From assembly GCA_015661825.1 (NCBI GenBank), contig DQVI01000199.1, forward strand, positions 1 to 37,788: DNA of 37,788 nt, read 5' to 3'. The notes beneath the pieces were generated by a model. The model worked only from the letters and a program-made list of their open reading frames with translations. It was not told the DNA's origin and made no database searches. Of the stretch, positions 25,773 to 34,253 are shown piece by piece. A program made the position numbers and the translations under genes. The DNA comes from Novosphingobium capsulatum (GTDB lineage: Bacteria > Pseudomonadota > Alphaproteobacteria > Sphingomonadales > Sphingomonadaceae). Within the stretch, counting starts at the first letter, position 1. Every line of letters starts with the position of its first letter.

Positions 25773-27161
25773 TCATTTCTTGCTGTCGGCCTTCTTGCGC
25801 TTCATCGCGTCGTGGAAGCGGTCGGCCCAGCCCGGCTTGACCAGTTGCTCCCCGCGCACGAGCCGCAATTCGCCGTCCGACACATCGCGCGAAACCGCGC
25901 TGCCCGCCGCCACGATGGCGTCCGCACCGATCCGCACCGGCGCAATCAGCGCCGAGTTCGAGCCGATGAAGGCCCGCTCGCCGATCACCGTGCGATACTT
26001 GAAGTAGCCGTCGTAATTGCAGGTGATCGTGCCCGCGCCAATGTTCGCGCCCGCGCCCACATCGGCATCGCCCAGATAGGTCAGGTGGTTGGCCTTGGCG
26101 CCCTTGCCCAGCCGGGAGTTCTTCACCTCGACGAAATTGCCCACGCGGCTGCCTTCTTCCAGCGCCGCGCCCGGACGCAGCCGCGCAAAGGGCCCAACCG
26201 AAACACCACTCTCCACGCGGCACCCTTCGAGGTGGCAGAATGCATGGATCACCACATGATCGGCCACGGTCACGCCCGGACCGAAGACGACGTTCTGCTC
26301 GACCGTGACATCGCGGCCCAGCACCGTGTCATAGGCAAACCACACTGTCTCGGGCGCGACGAGGCTGGCTCCGTCGGCCATGGCCTGAAGACGGCGGCGG
26401 GCCTGCCAGCGGCCTTCGGCGGCGGCAAGTTCGGCGCGGCTGTTGATCCCGGCCACTTCGTCGGGATCGTCGGTAACGATAACCGCACAGGTCTTGCCCT
26501 GCGCATTGGCGACGTTCACGATGTCGGTCAGGTAATATTCGCCCTGGGCATTGGCATTGCCGACCTGATCGAGCAGCGCGAAAAGGTCCGCGCCCTTCAC
26601 CGCCATCAGCCCGGAATTGCACAGCGTGCACGCGCGTTCGGCCTCGCTGGCGTCCTTGTGCTCGACCATCTTGAGCACGCGGCCATCCTGCGCGATCACC
26701 CGGCCATATTGCAGCGGGTCTTCGGGCGCGAAGCCCAGTACGACGACAGCGGGCGCATCGGGGGCGTGCAGCCGCTCGATCATCGCGGCCATCGTCTGCG
26801 TGCGCACGAAGGGCACGTCGCCATAGAGAATCAGCACGTCGCCTTCGAAACCGGCCAGCGCCTCGCGCGCCTGCAACACGGCATGGCCGGTGCCCAGTTG
26901 CGGCTCCTGCACGGCAATCGTCGCGCTGTCGCCCAGCGCCTTTTCGAGCTGCTCGCGCCCGTGCCCGGCCACCACCACCTGCCGCGCAGGCGCCAGACCG
27001 GCGGCGCTGGCCATCAGGTGGGCGAGCATCGGTCGCCCGGCGATGGGGTGAAGCACCTTGTGCAGGTCGCTTTTCATGCGAGTGCCCTTGCCGGCGGCAA
27101 GAACGACAAGAGCGAGGGGCGCGGAGGGAGCGGACGGGGCAGCTTCGTGTGTCGAGGTCAT
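25773..27161 (-). CDS. glmU: Bifunctional N-acetylglucosamine-1-P uridyltransferase / GlcN-1-P acetyltransferase
   Basis: A 462-aa GlmU. The N-terminal nucleotidyltransferase has LVVLAAGKGTRMKSDLHKVL near residue 16, and the C-terminal left-handed beta-helix is built of hexapeptide repeats (about 265-440), with YLGDADVGAGANIGAGTITC and NYDG near the acetyl-CoA site. It makes UDP-GlcNAc. MTSTHEAAP at 27161 is chosen; in-frame ATGs at 27170 and 27173 are possible. It is divergent from the HAD phosphatase and upstream of the vapBC-like pair and glmS. Confidence 0.96.
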   Translation of the reverse strand: MTSTHEAAPSAPSAPLALVVLAAGKGTRMKSDLHKVLHPIAGRPMLAHLMASAAGLAPARQVVVAGHGREQLEKALGDSATIAVQEPQLGTGHAVLQAREALAGFEGDVLILYGDVPFVRTQTMAAMIERLHAPDAPAVVVLGFAPEDPLQYGRVIAQDGRVLKMVEHKDASEAERACTLCNSGLMAVKGADLFALLDQVGNANAQGEYYLTDIVNVANAQGKTCAVIVTDDPDEVAGINSRAELAAAEGRWQARRRLQAMADGASLVAPETVWFAYDTVLGRDVTVEQNVVFGPGVTVADHVVIHAFCHLEGCRVESGVSVGPFARLRPGAALEEGSRVGNFVEVKNSRLGKGAKANHLTYLGDADVGAGANIGAGTITCNYDGYFKYRTVIGERAFIGSNSALIAPVRIGADAIVAAGSAVSRDVSDGELRLVRGEQLVKPGWADRFHDAMKRKKADSKK

Positions 27162-27223
27162 GGCGCGCATCATTGCCAGCTTATCCTTGCAGTTTCCAGA
27201 ACAGCCCGGCACTGAATGGGGCC

Positions 27224-27895
27224 ATGAGCGAATTTCCTTATGCTATCGTTGGCTTCGACCTCGACGGAACCTTGTGCGACACGGCTTATGACCTGGGCAC
27301 CGCGCTCAACCGCACGCTTGCCTTTGCCGGACGGACCACGTTCGCCCTGCCCGAGGTGCGCCGGTTCATCGGCGGCGGCTCGGGCCAGATGCTGCGCAGC
27401 GCGCTGATCGCCACGGGCGGCTGCGACGAGGAGGCCTTCCCCGCCCTGCAAGACCGGCTGTTTGCCTATTACAGCGAGGCGATCGCGGTCCACTCGCGGC
27501 TGTTTCCCGGCGGCGAGGCCATGCTCGACGATCTGGCCGCGCGCGGGGTGAGGCTGGCCGTGGCCACCAACAAGCGCGAGGTCTTCGCCCGCCAGTTGCT
27601 CGAAGAACTGGGCCTGATCGGGCGCTTTGCCACGGTGATCGGTGGCGACACACTGGGCCCCGGCACCTCCAAGCCCGCGCCCGACATGCTGCGCGAGATG
27701 GTCGCGCGCTGCGGCGGCGGGCGCGCGGCCTTCGTGGGCGACACCACGTTCGACATCGGGGCCGCCCGCGCGGCCGCCCTGCCGGTTGTCGCGGTCAGCT
27801 TCGGGTTCCACGACCTGCCCCCGGCGGACCTGGGCGCGGACGCGGTGATCGACCATTTCGACGAACTCGTCCCGGCCCTCGCGCGGCTGGCCTGA
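27224..27895 (+). CDS. HAD hydrolase, phosphoglycolate phosphatase-like
   Basis: A 223-aa HAD-superfamily protein: motif I FDLDGTLCDT (nucleophile Asp12), motif II Thr in LAVATNKRE, motif III Lys in GTSKPAPDML, and motif IV FVGDTTFDIGAA. The cap domain lies between I and II (about 20-85). This is the Gph pattern, so it probably removes phosphate from 2-phosphoglycolate, though related sugar phosphatases look alike. It reads divergently from glmU across 62 bases. Confidence 0.88.
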   Translation: MSEFPYAIVGFDLDGTLCDTAYDLGTALNRTLAFAGRTTFALPEVRRFIGGGSGQMLRSALIATGGCDEEAFPALQDRLFAYYSEAIAVHSRLFPGGEAMLDDLAARGVRLAVATNKREVFARQLLEELGLIGRFATVIGGDTLGPGTSKPAPDMLREMVARCGGGRAAFVGDTTFDIGAARAAALPVVAVSFGFHDLPPADLGADAVIDHFDELVPALARLA

Positions 27896-27987
27896 GCGGC
27901 CCCCTTACCTCAGCAACCCCTTGCCTGCGGGCGAGAGCATCCCCACCATGGCTCTCATCCCCGCAAGTTAACGCCAGAGGAACAATC

Positions 27988-28830
27988 ATGTCCCAAGACT
28001 ATGTGCCCCCCAAAGTCTGGACCTGGGACAAGCCCAGCGGCGGCGCCTTCGCCAGCCTGAATCGCCCCGTCGCGGGCGCCACCCACGACAAGGACCTGCC
28101 CGTCGGCCAGCACCCGTTCCAGCTCTACTCGCTGGGCACGCCCAACGGGCAGAAGGCGACGATCATGCTCGAAGAACTGCTCGAAGCGGGCGTGAGCGAG
28201 GCCGAATACGACGCGTGGATGATCCCCATCATGGATGGCGACCAGTTTTCGTCGGGCTTCGTGGCGATCAACCCCAATTCGAAGATTCCCGCGCTGGTCG
28301 ACCGCAGCGGCGCCGAACCGGTCCGCGTGTTCGAATCGGGGGCGATCCTGATGCATCTGGCCGAAAAGTTCGACATGTTCCTGCCGCGCGAGAATCCCGC
28401 GCGCGCCGAATGCCTGTCGTGGCTGTTCTGGCAGGTGGGTTCCGCGCCGTTCATGGGCGGCGGCTTTGGCCATTTCTATCATTATGCGCCCACGAAAATC
28501 GAATATGCGATCGACCGCTACGCGATGGAAACAAAGCGCCTGTTCGACGTGGCCAACCAGCGCCTTGCCGAAAGCCGCTTTCTGGCTGGCGACGACTATA
28601 CCATCGCCGATATCGCGGCCTATCCGTGGATGGGCGCGATCCATCGCGGCGACGCCTATGGCGATGCCGCCACGTTCCTTTCGATGCACGAATACGACCA
28701 TGTGGGCCGCTGGGTGGCCGAGATCGACGCAAGGCCGGGCGCCCGGCGCGGCCGCCTCGTCAACCGCACCGATGGCCTGGCCGAACGCCACGACGCACGC
28801 GATTTCGACACGCTCGTTCCCACAGACTAA
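27988..28830 (+). CDS. yghU: YghU-type glutathione S-transferase
   Basis: A 280-aa GST of the YghU/Nu class, longer than ordinary GSTs. The thioredoxin-like domain holds LYSLGTPNGQKATIMLEELL and PNSKIPALVDRSG, with VFESGAILMHLAEK at the glutathione site. The all-helical C-terminal domain holds GHFYHYAP and ADIAAYPWMGAI. Family members are GSH-dependent peroxidases/disulfide reductases with two GSH per subunit. AGAGGAACAATC precedes the ATG. Confidence 0.9.
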   Translation: MSQDYVPPKVWTWDKPSGGAFASLNRPVAGATHDKDLPVGQHPFQLYSLGTPNGQKATIMLEELLEAGVSEAEYDAWMIPIMDGDQFSSGFVAINPNSKIPALVDRSGAEPVRVFESGAILMHLAEKFDMFLPRENPARAECLSWLFWQVGSAPFMGGGFGHFYHYAPTKIEYAIDRYAMETKRLFDVANQRLAESRFLAGDDYTIADIAAYPWMGAIHRGDAYGDAATFLSMHEYDHVGRWVAEIDARPGARRGRLVNRTDGLAERHDARDFDTLVPTD

Positions 28831-28884
28831 CCCAATAAAACCCCTTCCCATTCGGCGACGTCCCGCTATAAGCGCGCCTCCTGC

Positions 28885-28959
28885 TGGGGCGTCGCCAAGT
28901 GGTAAGGCACCGGTTTTTGGTACCGGCATTCGCAGGTTCGAATCCTGCCGCCCCAGCCA
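28885..28959 (+). tRNA. tRNA-Gln (TTG)
   Basis: A 75-nt tRNA with acceptor stem TGGGGCG/CGCCCCA, discriminator G, encoded CCA and a TTCGAAT T-loop. The anticodon stem is CCGGT/ACCGG around loop TTTTGGT, giving anticodon TTG at 28917-28919. It lies between the GST and the kinase-like gene. Confidence 0.96.
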
Positions 28960-29069
28960 GTCAGGCCCGCAGCCCGCTTCCTCGCTGCATGGAGGAACCC
29001 GGCTTGCCCTCCCCGGACATGGGACCAGACATCTCCGCCTGCCGCCCCTCCCTGCCAGCCCGTCCTTTG

Positions 29070-29948
29070 ATGACCGTCATTCTGGCCTGCAATCCCCATG
29101 CCGGGCATTTTCGCGCCGACCGCGTGGCGCGCTGGCAGGCTGCGCTCGAAGCGCAAGGGCATCGTGTCACCTGTCTCGACAGCCTCGTCTATGCGCGTGA
29201 TCCGCGTGCGCATGAGGCCGATATGGTCGGCATCGTGGGCGGCGATGGCACTGCGCGCATGGTGGTCGAGGCCCTGCGCCGTGCCGCCCTTTCCCCGCTC
29301 CTCGCGATCATGCCCGCCGGGACCGTCAACCTGATCGCGCGGGAGATCGAGGCCAGCGGCACAAAAGCGAAAGACGGGGCGGAAGAAGGGCAGGCCCGCA
29401 CGCATTACCACGGGCTGATCGACGGGCAGGCCTTCCTGTGCTGCGCCTCGGTCGGGCCCGACAGCGCGATTGTCGCGAGGGTCACCCCGGAGCGCAAGGC
29501 GCGCTGGGGAAAGGCGGCCTATGTGCTGGCCGCACTGGCCCAGATCGCGCACTGGCCGCGCCCGCGCCTGGCCGTGACGGTCGATGGCCAGCCCCACGAG
29601 GCCGAAGCGGTCTTCGTGCTCAAGGGGCACTTCTATGCCGGGCCCTGGACGCTCGACCCGGCGGCCCGGCTCGACCGGGCAGACTTGCGCGTGCTCCTGC
29701 TGCCCCGTGCGCGCCGCCGCGACATCGCCCGGCTGGCGCTGGGCGCGCTGCTGGGTGCAGGAAGAGAGCGGATGCCGCTGGAAAGTCCGGCATGGCGCCG
29801 GTTTTCGGCCCACAGCCTGACCATCGCCAGCGCCGACGAGGGCCCCGTTCCCGTTCAGGCCGATGGCGACATCGTGGGCCAGACCCCGGTGCGCATCGCA
29901 CTGGCCGGGGCCGCCATCCACTTCGACGCCCGGCGTCCCCTTCAATAA
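29070..29948 (+). CDS. Diacylglycerol kinase-like lipid kinase
   Basis: A 292-aa DAGK-catalytic-domain protein: VILACNPHAG at the start, the nucleotide site GIVGGDGTARM, and LAIMPAGTVNLIAREIE, followed by the beta-sandwich C-terminal domain. The family phosphorylates diacylglycerol, sphingosine-like or undecaprenol-like lipids; the substrate is not predictable here. MTVILACNP at 29070 is chosen. An ATG at 28989 lies just beyond tRNA-Gln and would add 27 atypical residues. It converges on tamB with a 6-base gap and no visible terminator. Confidence 0.83.
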   Translation: MTVILACNPHAGHFRADRVARWQAALEAQGHRVTCLDSLVYARDPRAHEADMVGIVGGDGTARMVVEALRRAALSPLLAIMPAGTVNLIAREIEASGTKAKDGAEEGQARTHYHGLIDGQAFLCCASVGPDSAIVARVTPERKARWGKAAYVLAALAQIAHWPRPRLAVTVDGQPHEAEAVFVLKGHFYAGPWTLDPAARLDRADLRVLLLPRARRRDIARLALGALLGAGRERMPLESPAWRRFSAHSLTIASADEGPVPVQADGDIVGQTPVRIALAGAAIHFDARRPLQ

Positions 29949-29954
29949 GGCCCC

Positions 29955-32900
29955 TCAATAGTCCTTGCTGGCGCGCACGCTGATCTGCTCGTTGCCCATC
30001 GTCGAAAGCGTGCCGAGCAGGGCGAGGAAGCGGGTCATGCGGAACTCGATCGAGGTCGCGTTATAGCCGCGCCCGTCGGTCACCAGCTCCATGTAAAAGC
30101 GCCGCCCCAGATACTTGCCCACCGCAATCGAGGTGCCGCGCCCGGTCGTGGCATCGGCGCCCACGATGCGCAGGCGGTCGAGCCCGATGGCGCTACGCAC
30201 CTTGTTGATCGGGTCCATCCCGCCCCCGCCGCGCAGCGAGGCCAGCGCGGCGGCCAGCTGCACCGCCTCGGGCGCGGAAATCTGGGTGATCGAAGTGCCG
30301 AACAGCATGCGGCTGAGCAGTTCTTCCTCGGGCAGGCTCGGCGTCGAGCTGAACGCGATGGAGGTATGCGCCGCCGTCCCGGTGATGGTGATCGAGGCAT
30401 TGACCCCGTTGGCGTCGCCCGTCGCCACGATGTCGAGCTGCGGGTCGATCGGTACCGTGCCGGTAAAGCGGATGCGTCCGCGCGAAAGGTCGAAGCGCTT
30501 GCCCGCAAATTCATAGGCCCCGCGCACCACTTCGGCTGTGCCGGTGATCTGCGGGGCGACCGTCGTGCCGCGCAGCTGGATGTCGGCCCCCCATTCGCTG
30601 TCGAGGCCCATGCCGCGCACGTTGACGCGGTTTTCGGCATAGGCATCGATCATGAACGACCAGGGCGCGCTGGCCGCCTTGGGCGGCGCGGCATCGGCAG
30701 GCGCGTTGATCTCGCGCGTGGGAATCGTGGGCAGGTCAGCAGCCGCGCTGGCCTTGCCCAGCGCCCAGCTGGCCTGATCGATCCGCACGCGCCCGGCGAT
30801 CACCCCGCCGGTCTCGTTCTTGATCACCCGCAAGGGGCCGGTGACAGTCGCGGTCATGTCGTCGCGGCGGATCAACTGGGCATTGCTGGCCGCCAGCCGC
30901 AAGTCGATCCCCACGCCCCTGGTCGCGATATCCGACAGGTCGATCATCCCGCTGCCGACCACTTTGCCGCCATTGGCGGTGGTGCCCGAAAACCGCTGGA
31001 GCGCGAGGTGCGAGGCATCGAAACTGCCCGTCGCCTCGACATTCTGGACATCGGTGCCGATCAGCGAGGACCGCAGGCGCAGGCCCTTGGCGGCCATGGC
31101 CCCGGTCAGCACCGGCGCATCGAGCGTGCCCGACACATGGGCGACCGCGCCGAGCGGGCCGGTGAAATCGAAGGCCTCGATTCCCGAGAGGCGCCAGAGC
31201 GATTCGGCCGGGCCGCTGTAGCGCACTTGTGCCTCAAGCCGTCCGCCGCGCAGGCGTTCGGACAGGGTGCCCCCGCGCGGCAGGTCGGCAATCGCGGCCT
31301 GAATACGCCCGCGCACGGCATCCTGGTCCTTGACCACCGCGCGCGTCTGGAGCGTGGCGGCATCGAGCTTGCCCACGAGATAGAGATCGACCGGATGCGA
31401 GGTGAGCACGAGGCCCGAGCGCGAGAAATTGCGCACCTTGATCGCCATCTGCCCTTGCGGCGCCCCGGTGCCATCGTCTTCAAAATCGATCAGGCCCGAG
31501 CCGACACCCCCCAGCCCCAGATCGGCGAACACGATATCGAGCACCGAAAGCGGCATGCGCGAGACCTTGAGGCCCAGTTTGGTGTGCCCGCCGCCCAGAT
31601 GCCCTTGCCCGATCAGGATGCCGCGCCCGAAGGTGACTTGCGTGGGTTCGAGGTTCCAGCCGCGCGCCAGCTTGCCCACGCCCGCCGGATCGCGGACCAG
31701 CACCAGACGGCGCGGCATGTCGACCGTGCGCCCGGCATAGTTGCCCGCGACATAGGCGATGATCCGGTCGTCCTGATAGGCGGCGGTACCCTGAAGCGCG
31801 AACTGCGTGCCACGCCGCCCGGCGACCGAGGCGGTGACGCTGCCCGATCCGTTGACCAGCGTGGCGCTGGCCGCCATGCGGCCCACGAAGATCTTGCCCA
31901 CGGCGATCCCCTGCGCGGCCAGATTGGCGTTGAGCGTGCTGTTGCCCTGCCCGAACAGCCCGTCGACATCGAGCTTGGCATTGCCGATGGCAATCGGCTT
32001 GTCGCCGCCAAATTTCGCATTGCGCGCCAGCAGCAGGGCCTTAACGGCCTGTGCGCCGTCCTGCGGGGCCAGATGCACCGTTCCGTCGATGCCCCCGCCA
32101 TGCAGGCCCAGATCGCCACTGATCCCTTGCGCGCCCAGTTCGAGCCCGCCGGTCACGTCGGTCTGCCACACGCGCAGGAACTGGATCTGGAGCCGGGTGG
32201 GCTGGCCATGGCCGGAAAACAGCCCCATCGAGCCGTTGAACGTCCCCAGCCGCGACAGGCCTTCGACCGTAATCCCGATCCCCTGCGGAATCGGGGTGAC
32301 CCCCAGCCGCACGTCCCTGATCCCGGCGGCGGGCAACGGACTGTCGAGCACGATCTGGGCGTGGGGCCCATCGTGCGCCATCCGCGCATCGACGCTGAAT
32401 GCCCCATAATCGGCAGAGCGCCCCGCCCCGATCACGCTGCCGGTGCCATCGCGGCCCAAAGTGCCATCCATCGTGAGCGAAAGCTTGGGCGCGGTGAGCG
32501 TGAACTTGCGCACCGAGGCCGGCAACGCCCCGCCCATCCGCGCGCTGCCCGCAAAATGCATGTCGCCCCCGGCCAGATCGGCCAGCGTGGCATTGTCAGA
32601 CGGATGGAGCCGCCCGGCCAGATTGGCCTGAACCGACCAGGGCAGCGCATCGCCGATCTTGAAGAGAATCTTGGCCGTGCCGTCGAGCGTGCCGACATTG
32701 GGCACCCGCAAACCCCGCGCGGTGATCGGCCCGGCCAGCGCATAGCCGCCGCGCGCAAGGTCGCCGCGCAAGGTCATCCGCGCGTCCAGCCCCTTGAGAT
32801 GGAGCGTGAGCGGGTCGGACGAAATCGTCTTGCCCTCCACCACGATGTCGCCCGCCAGCCGCGCGCCGGGCAGATAGGGGTCGATCGTCGCCTGCCCGCT

Positions 32901-34253
32901 GCGCAACTGTCGCGCCGTCAGCGCCAGCGGCACGACGAGGCGGTGGCCGTTCCAGCGCACGGTGCCCTCGGTGCGCAGCCCCTGCGCGGCATACGTCCCG
33001 GCCCTGAGGCTTTCCATGGTCAGCACATGGGCGAACGAAAGATCGGTAAAGGCCCCGTCGAGCGTGCCATCGAGGCGCACCGCGCCCAGCGCGATGTCCT
33101 TCGCCTGACTTCCGAGCAAGGCGTCAGGCCGGGCGACTTGCGCCCTGACCTTCACCTTTTGCGCGCGGTTGGCGGCCAGATCGAGCCCGCCTTGCGCCAT
33201 CGCGCGGAACACCGGGCTGACCGCAAAGGCCGTCCCTTGCGCGCGGTTGGCCAGGAACGTGCCCTGATAGACGAGGGAGACATACGGGTCATGGCTCTTG
33301 CCCGCAGCAGTACCGGCCCCCAGCGCCTGCGAAGCCATCCCCTTGACCAGATCGCCCGGATAGACCCGCCCGGCAAGGCGATAGGCCCCGCTGCGGTTGT
33401 CGAGCAGGAACCCGGCCAGTGTCCGGCCATCCTGCTGCGCCCAGCCAAACCCATGCCAGTCGGCAAAGCGGCCGCGCCCGGCCACCCGCACATGAATGTC
33501 GCGCCGGATCCCGCTCAGGCTGGCCAGCAACCCGTCACGCGGGGCATCATAGACGCCGCCCAGCTCGAAACGGTCACGGTCAGGCTCGCTGTCGAGGTGA
33601 ACCAGCAGGCGGTCGTGCCCGCCCAGACGGCCCCGGACATCGACGATGGCCCGGCCCGCGCGAATATCGGCCCGCGCGCTCACGTCGATGTGGCGGCGCT
33701 GGCCGATCACGCCCTTGGCCACGGTCAGGTTTTCAAGCGCGAAACGGTCGATGCGGATGTCGAAATCGGGGAGGATCGGGGCGTTCGGATCGCCCGGATT
33801 CATCTTCGGCGTGCGCCAGAGCGTGCCGCGCCGAAAGACCAGCGTGCGAATGTCGAGCCCATGGTGCAGCCACGAGAGCGGGCGCCAGTCCAGCTCCACC
33901 TCGGGCACGGTCATGAACCGCCCCTGCGGATCGGACAGTACAACGTCGCGCAGGGTCGAGGCGCCGAACAGCGAGCCGTCGATCCGCCCGATCCGCACCC
34001 GCAGGCCCGAGCCGGGCGTCACTTGCGCGATACGGTCGATCACGAAGCGGTGGCCGATGGCCGAATCGAGGATGACAAAAAGCGCGGCCAGCCCGGCCAG
34101 AACCACCATCAGCCCGGTCGCCAGACGGCGGGTCCAGCGGCTGAGGAAACCGCGTTCGGGCTGCTCGGGAGAGGTCTCCGGCACGGGAGAAGCCTCCGGC
34201 AACGTCTCTGGCGTCTCGTCCATATCGGGCATGTCGGGTCCGTCCTGCGCCAT
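29955..34253 (-). CDS. tamB: Translocation/assembly module protein TamB
   Basis: A 1432-aa TamB. A Pro/Glu-rich cytoplasmic lead is followed by one N-terminal transmembrane segment (about 45-65, LATGLMVVLAGLAALFVILD), then a very long beta-rich periplasmic body of AsmA-like repeats. The C-terminal DUF490 domain is at about 1080-1432, with ITGTAEVVRGAYEFAGKRFD and SLPEEELLSRMLFGTSITQI. TamB bridges inner and outer membranes for lipid transport and OMP assembly with TamA. It starts on a TGATG overlap with tamA and is the end of the bpt-tamA-tamB operon. Confidence 0.95.
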   Translation of the reverse strand: MAQDGPDMPDMDETPETLPEASPVPETSPEQPERGFLSRWTRRLATGLMVVLAGLAALFVILDSAIGHRFVIDRIAQVTPGSGLRVRIGRIDGSLFGASTLRDVVLSDPQGRFMTVPEVELDWRPLSWLHHGLDIRTLVFRRGTLWRTPKMNPGDPNAPILPDFDIRIDRFALENLTVAKGVIGQRRHIDVSARADIRAGRAIVDVRGRLGGHDRLLVHLDSEPDRDRFELGGVYDAPRDGLLASLSGIRRDIHVRVAGRGRFADWHGFGWAQQDGRTLAGFLLDNRSGAYRLAGRVYPGDLVKGMASQALGAGTAAGKSHDPYVSLVYQGTFLANRAQGTAFAVSPVFRAMAQGGLDLAANRAQKVKVRAQVARPDALLGSQAKDIALGAVRLDGTLDGAFTDLSFAHVLTMESLRAGTYAAQGLRTEGTVRWNGHRLVVPLALTARQLRSGQATIDPYLPGARLAGDIVVEGKTISSDPLTLHLKGLDARMTLRGDLARGGYALAGPITARGLRVPNVGTLDGTAKILFKIGDALPWSVQANLAGRLHPSDNATLADLAGGDMHFAGSARMGGALPASVRKFTLTAPKLSLTMDGTLGRDGTGSVIGAGRSADYGAFSVDARMAHDGPHAQIVLDSPLPAAGIRDVRLGVTPIPQGIGITVEGLSRLGTFNGSMGLFSGHGQPTRLQIQFLRVWQTDVTGGLELGAQGISGDLGLHGGGIDGTVHLAPQDGAQAVKALLLARNAKFGGDKPIAIGNAKLDVDGLFGQGNSTLNANLAAQGIAVGKIFVGRMAASATLVNGSGSVTASVAGRRGTQFALQGTAAYQDDRIIAYVAGNYAGRTVDMPRRLVLVRDPAGVGKLARGWNLEPTQVTFGRGILIGQGHLGGGHTKLGLKVSRMPLSVLDIVFADLGLGGVGSGLIDFEDDGTGAPQGQMAIKVRNFSRSGLVLTSHPVDLYLVGKLDAATLQTRAVVKDQDAVRGRIQAAIADLPRGGTLSERLRGGRLEAQVRYSGPAESLWRLSGIEAFDFTGPLGAVAHVSGTLDAPVLTGAMAAKGLRLRSSLIGTDVQNVEATGSFDASHLALQRFSGTTANGGKVVGSGMIDLSDIATRGVGIDLRLAASNAQLIRRDDMTATVTGPLRVIKNETGGVIAGRVRIDQASWALGKASAAADLPTIPTREINAPADAAPPKAASAPWSFMIDAYAENRVNVRGMGLDSEWGADIQLRGTTVAPQITGTAEVVRGAYEFAGKRFDLSRGRIRFTGTVPIDPQLDIVATGDANGVNASITITGTAAHTSIAFSSTPSLPEEELLSRMLFGTSITQISAPEAVQLAAALASLRGGGGMDPINKVRSAIGLDRLRIVGADATTGRGTSIAVGKYLGRRFYMELVTDGRGYNATSIEFRMTRFLALLGTLSTMGNEQISVRASKDY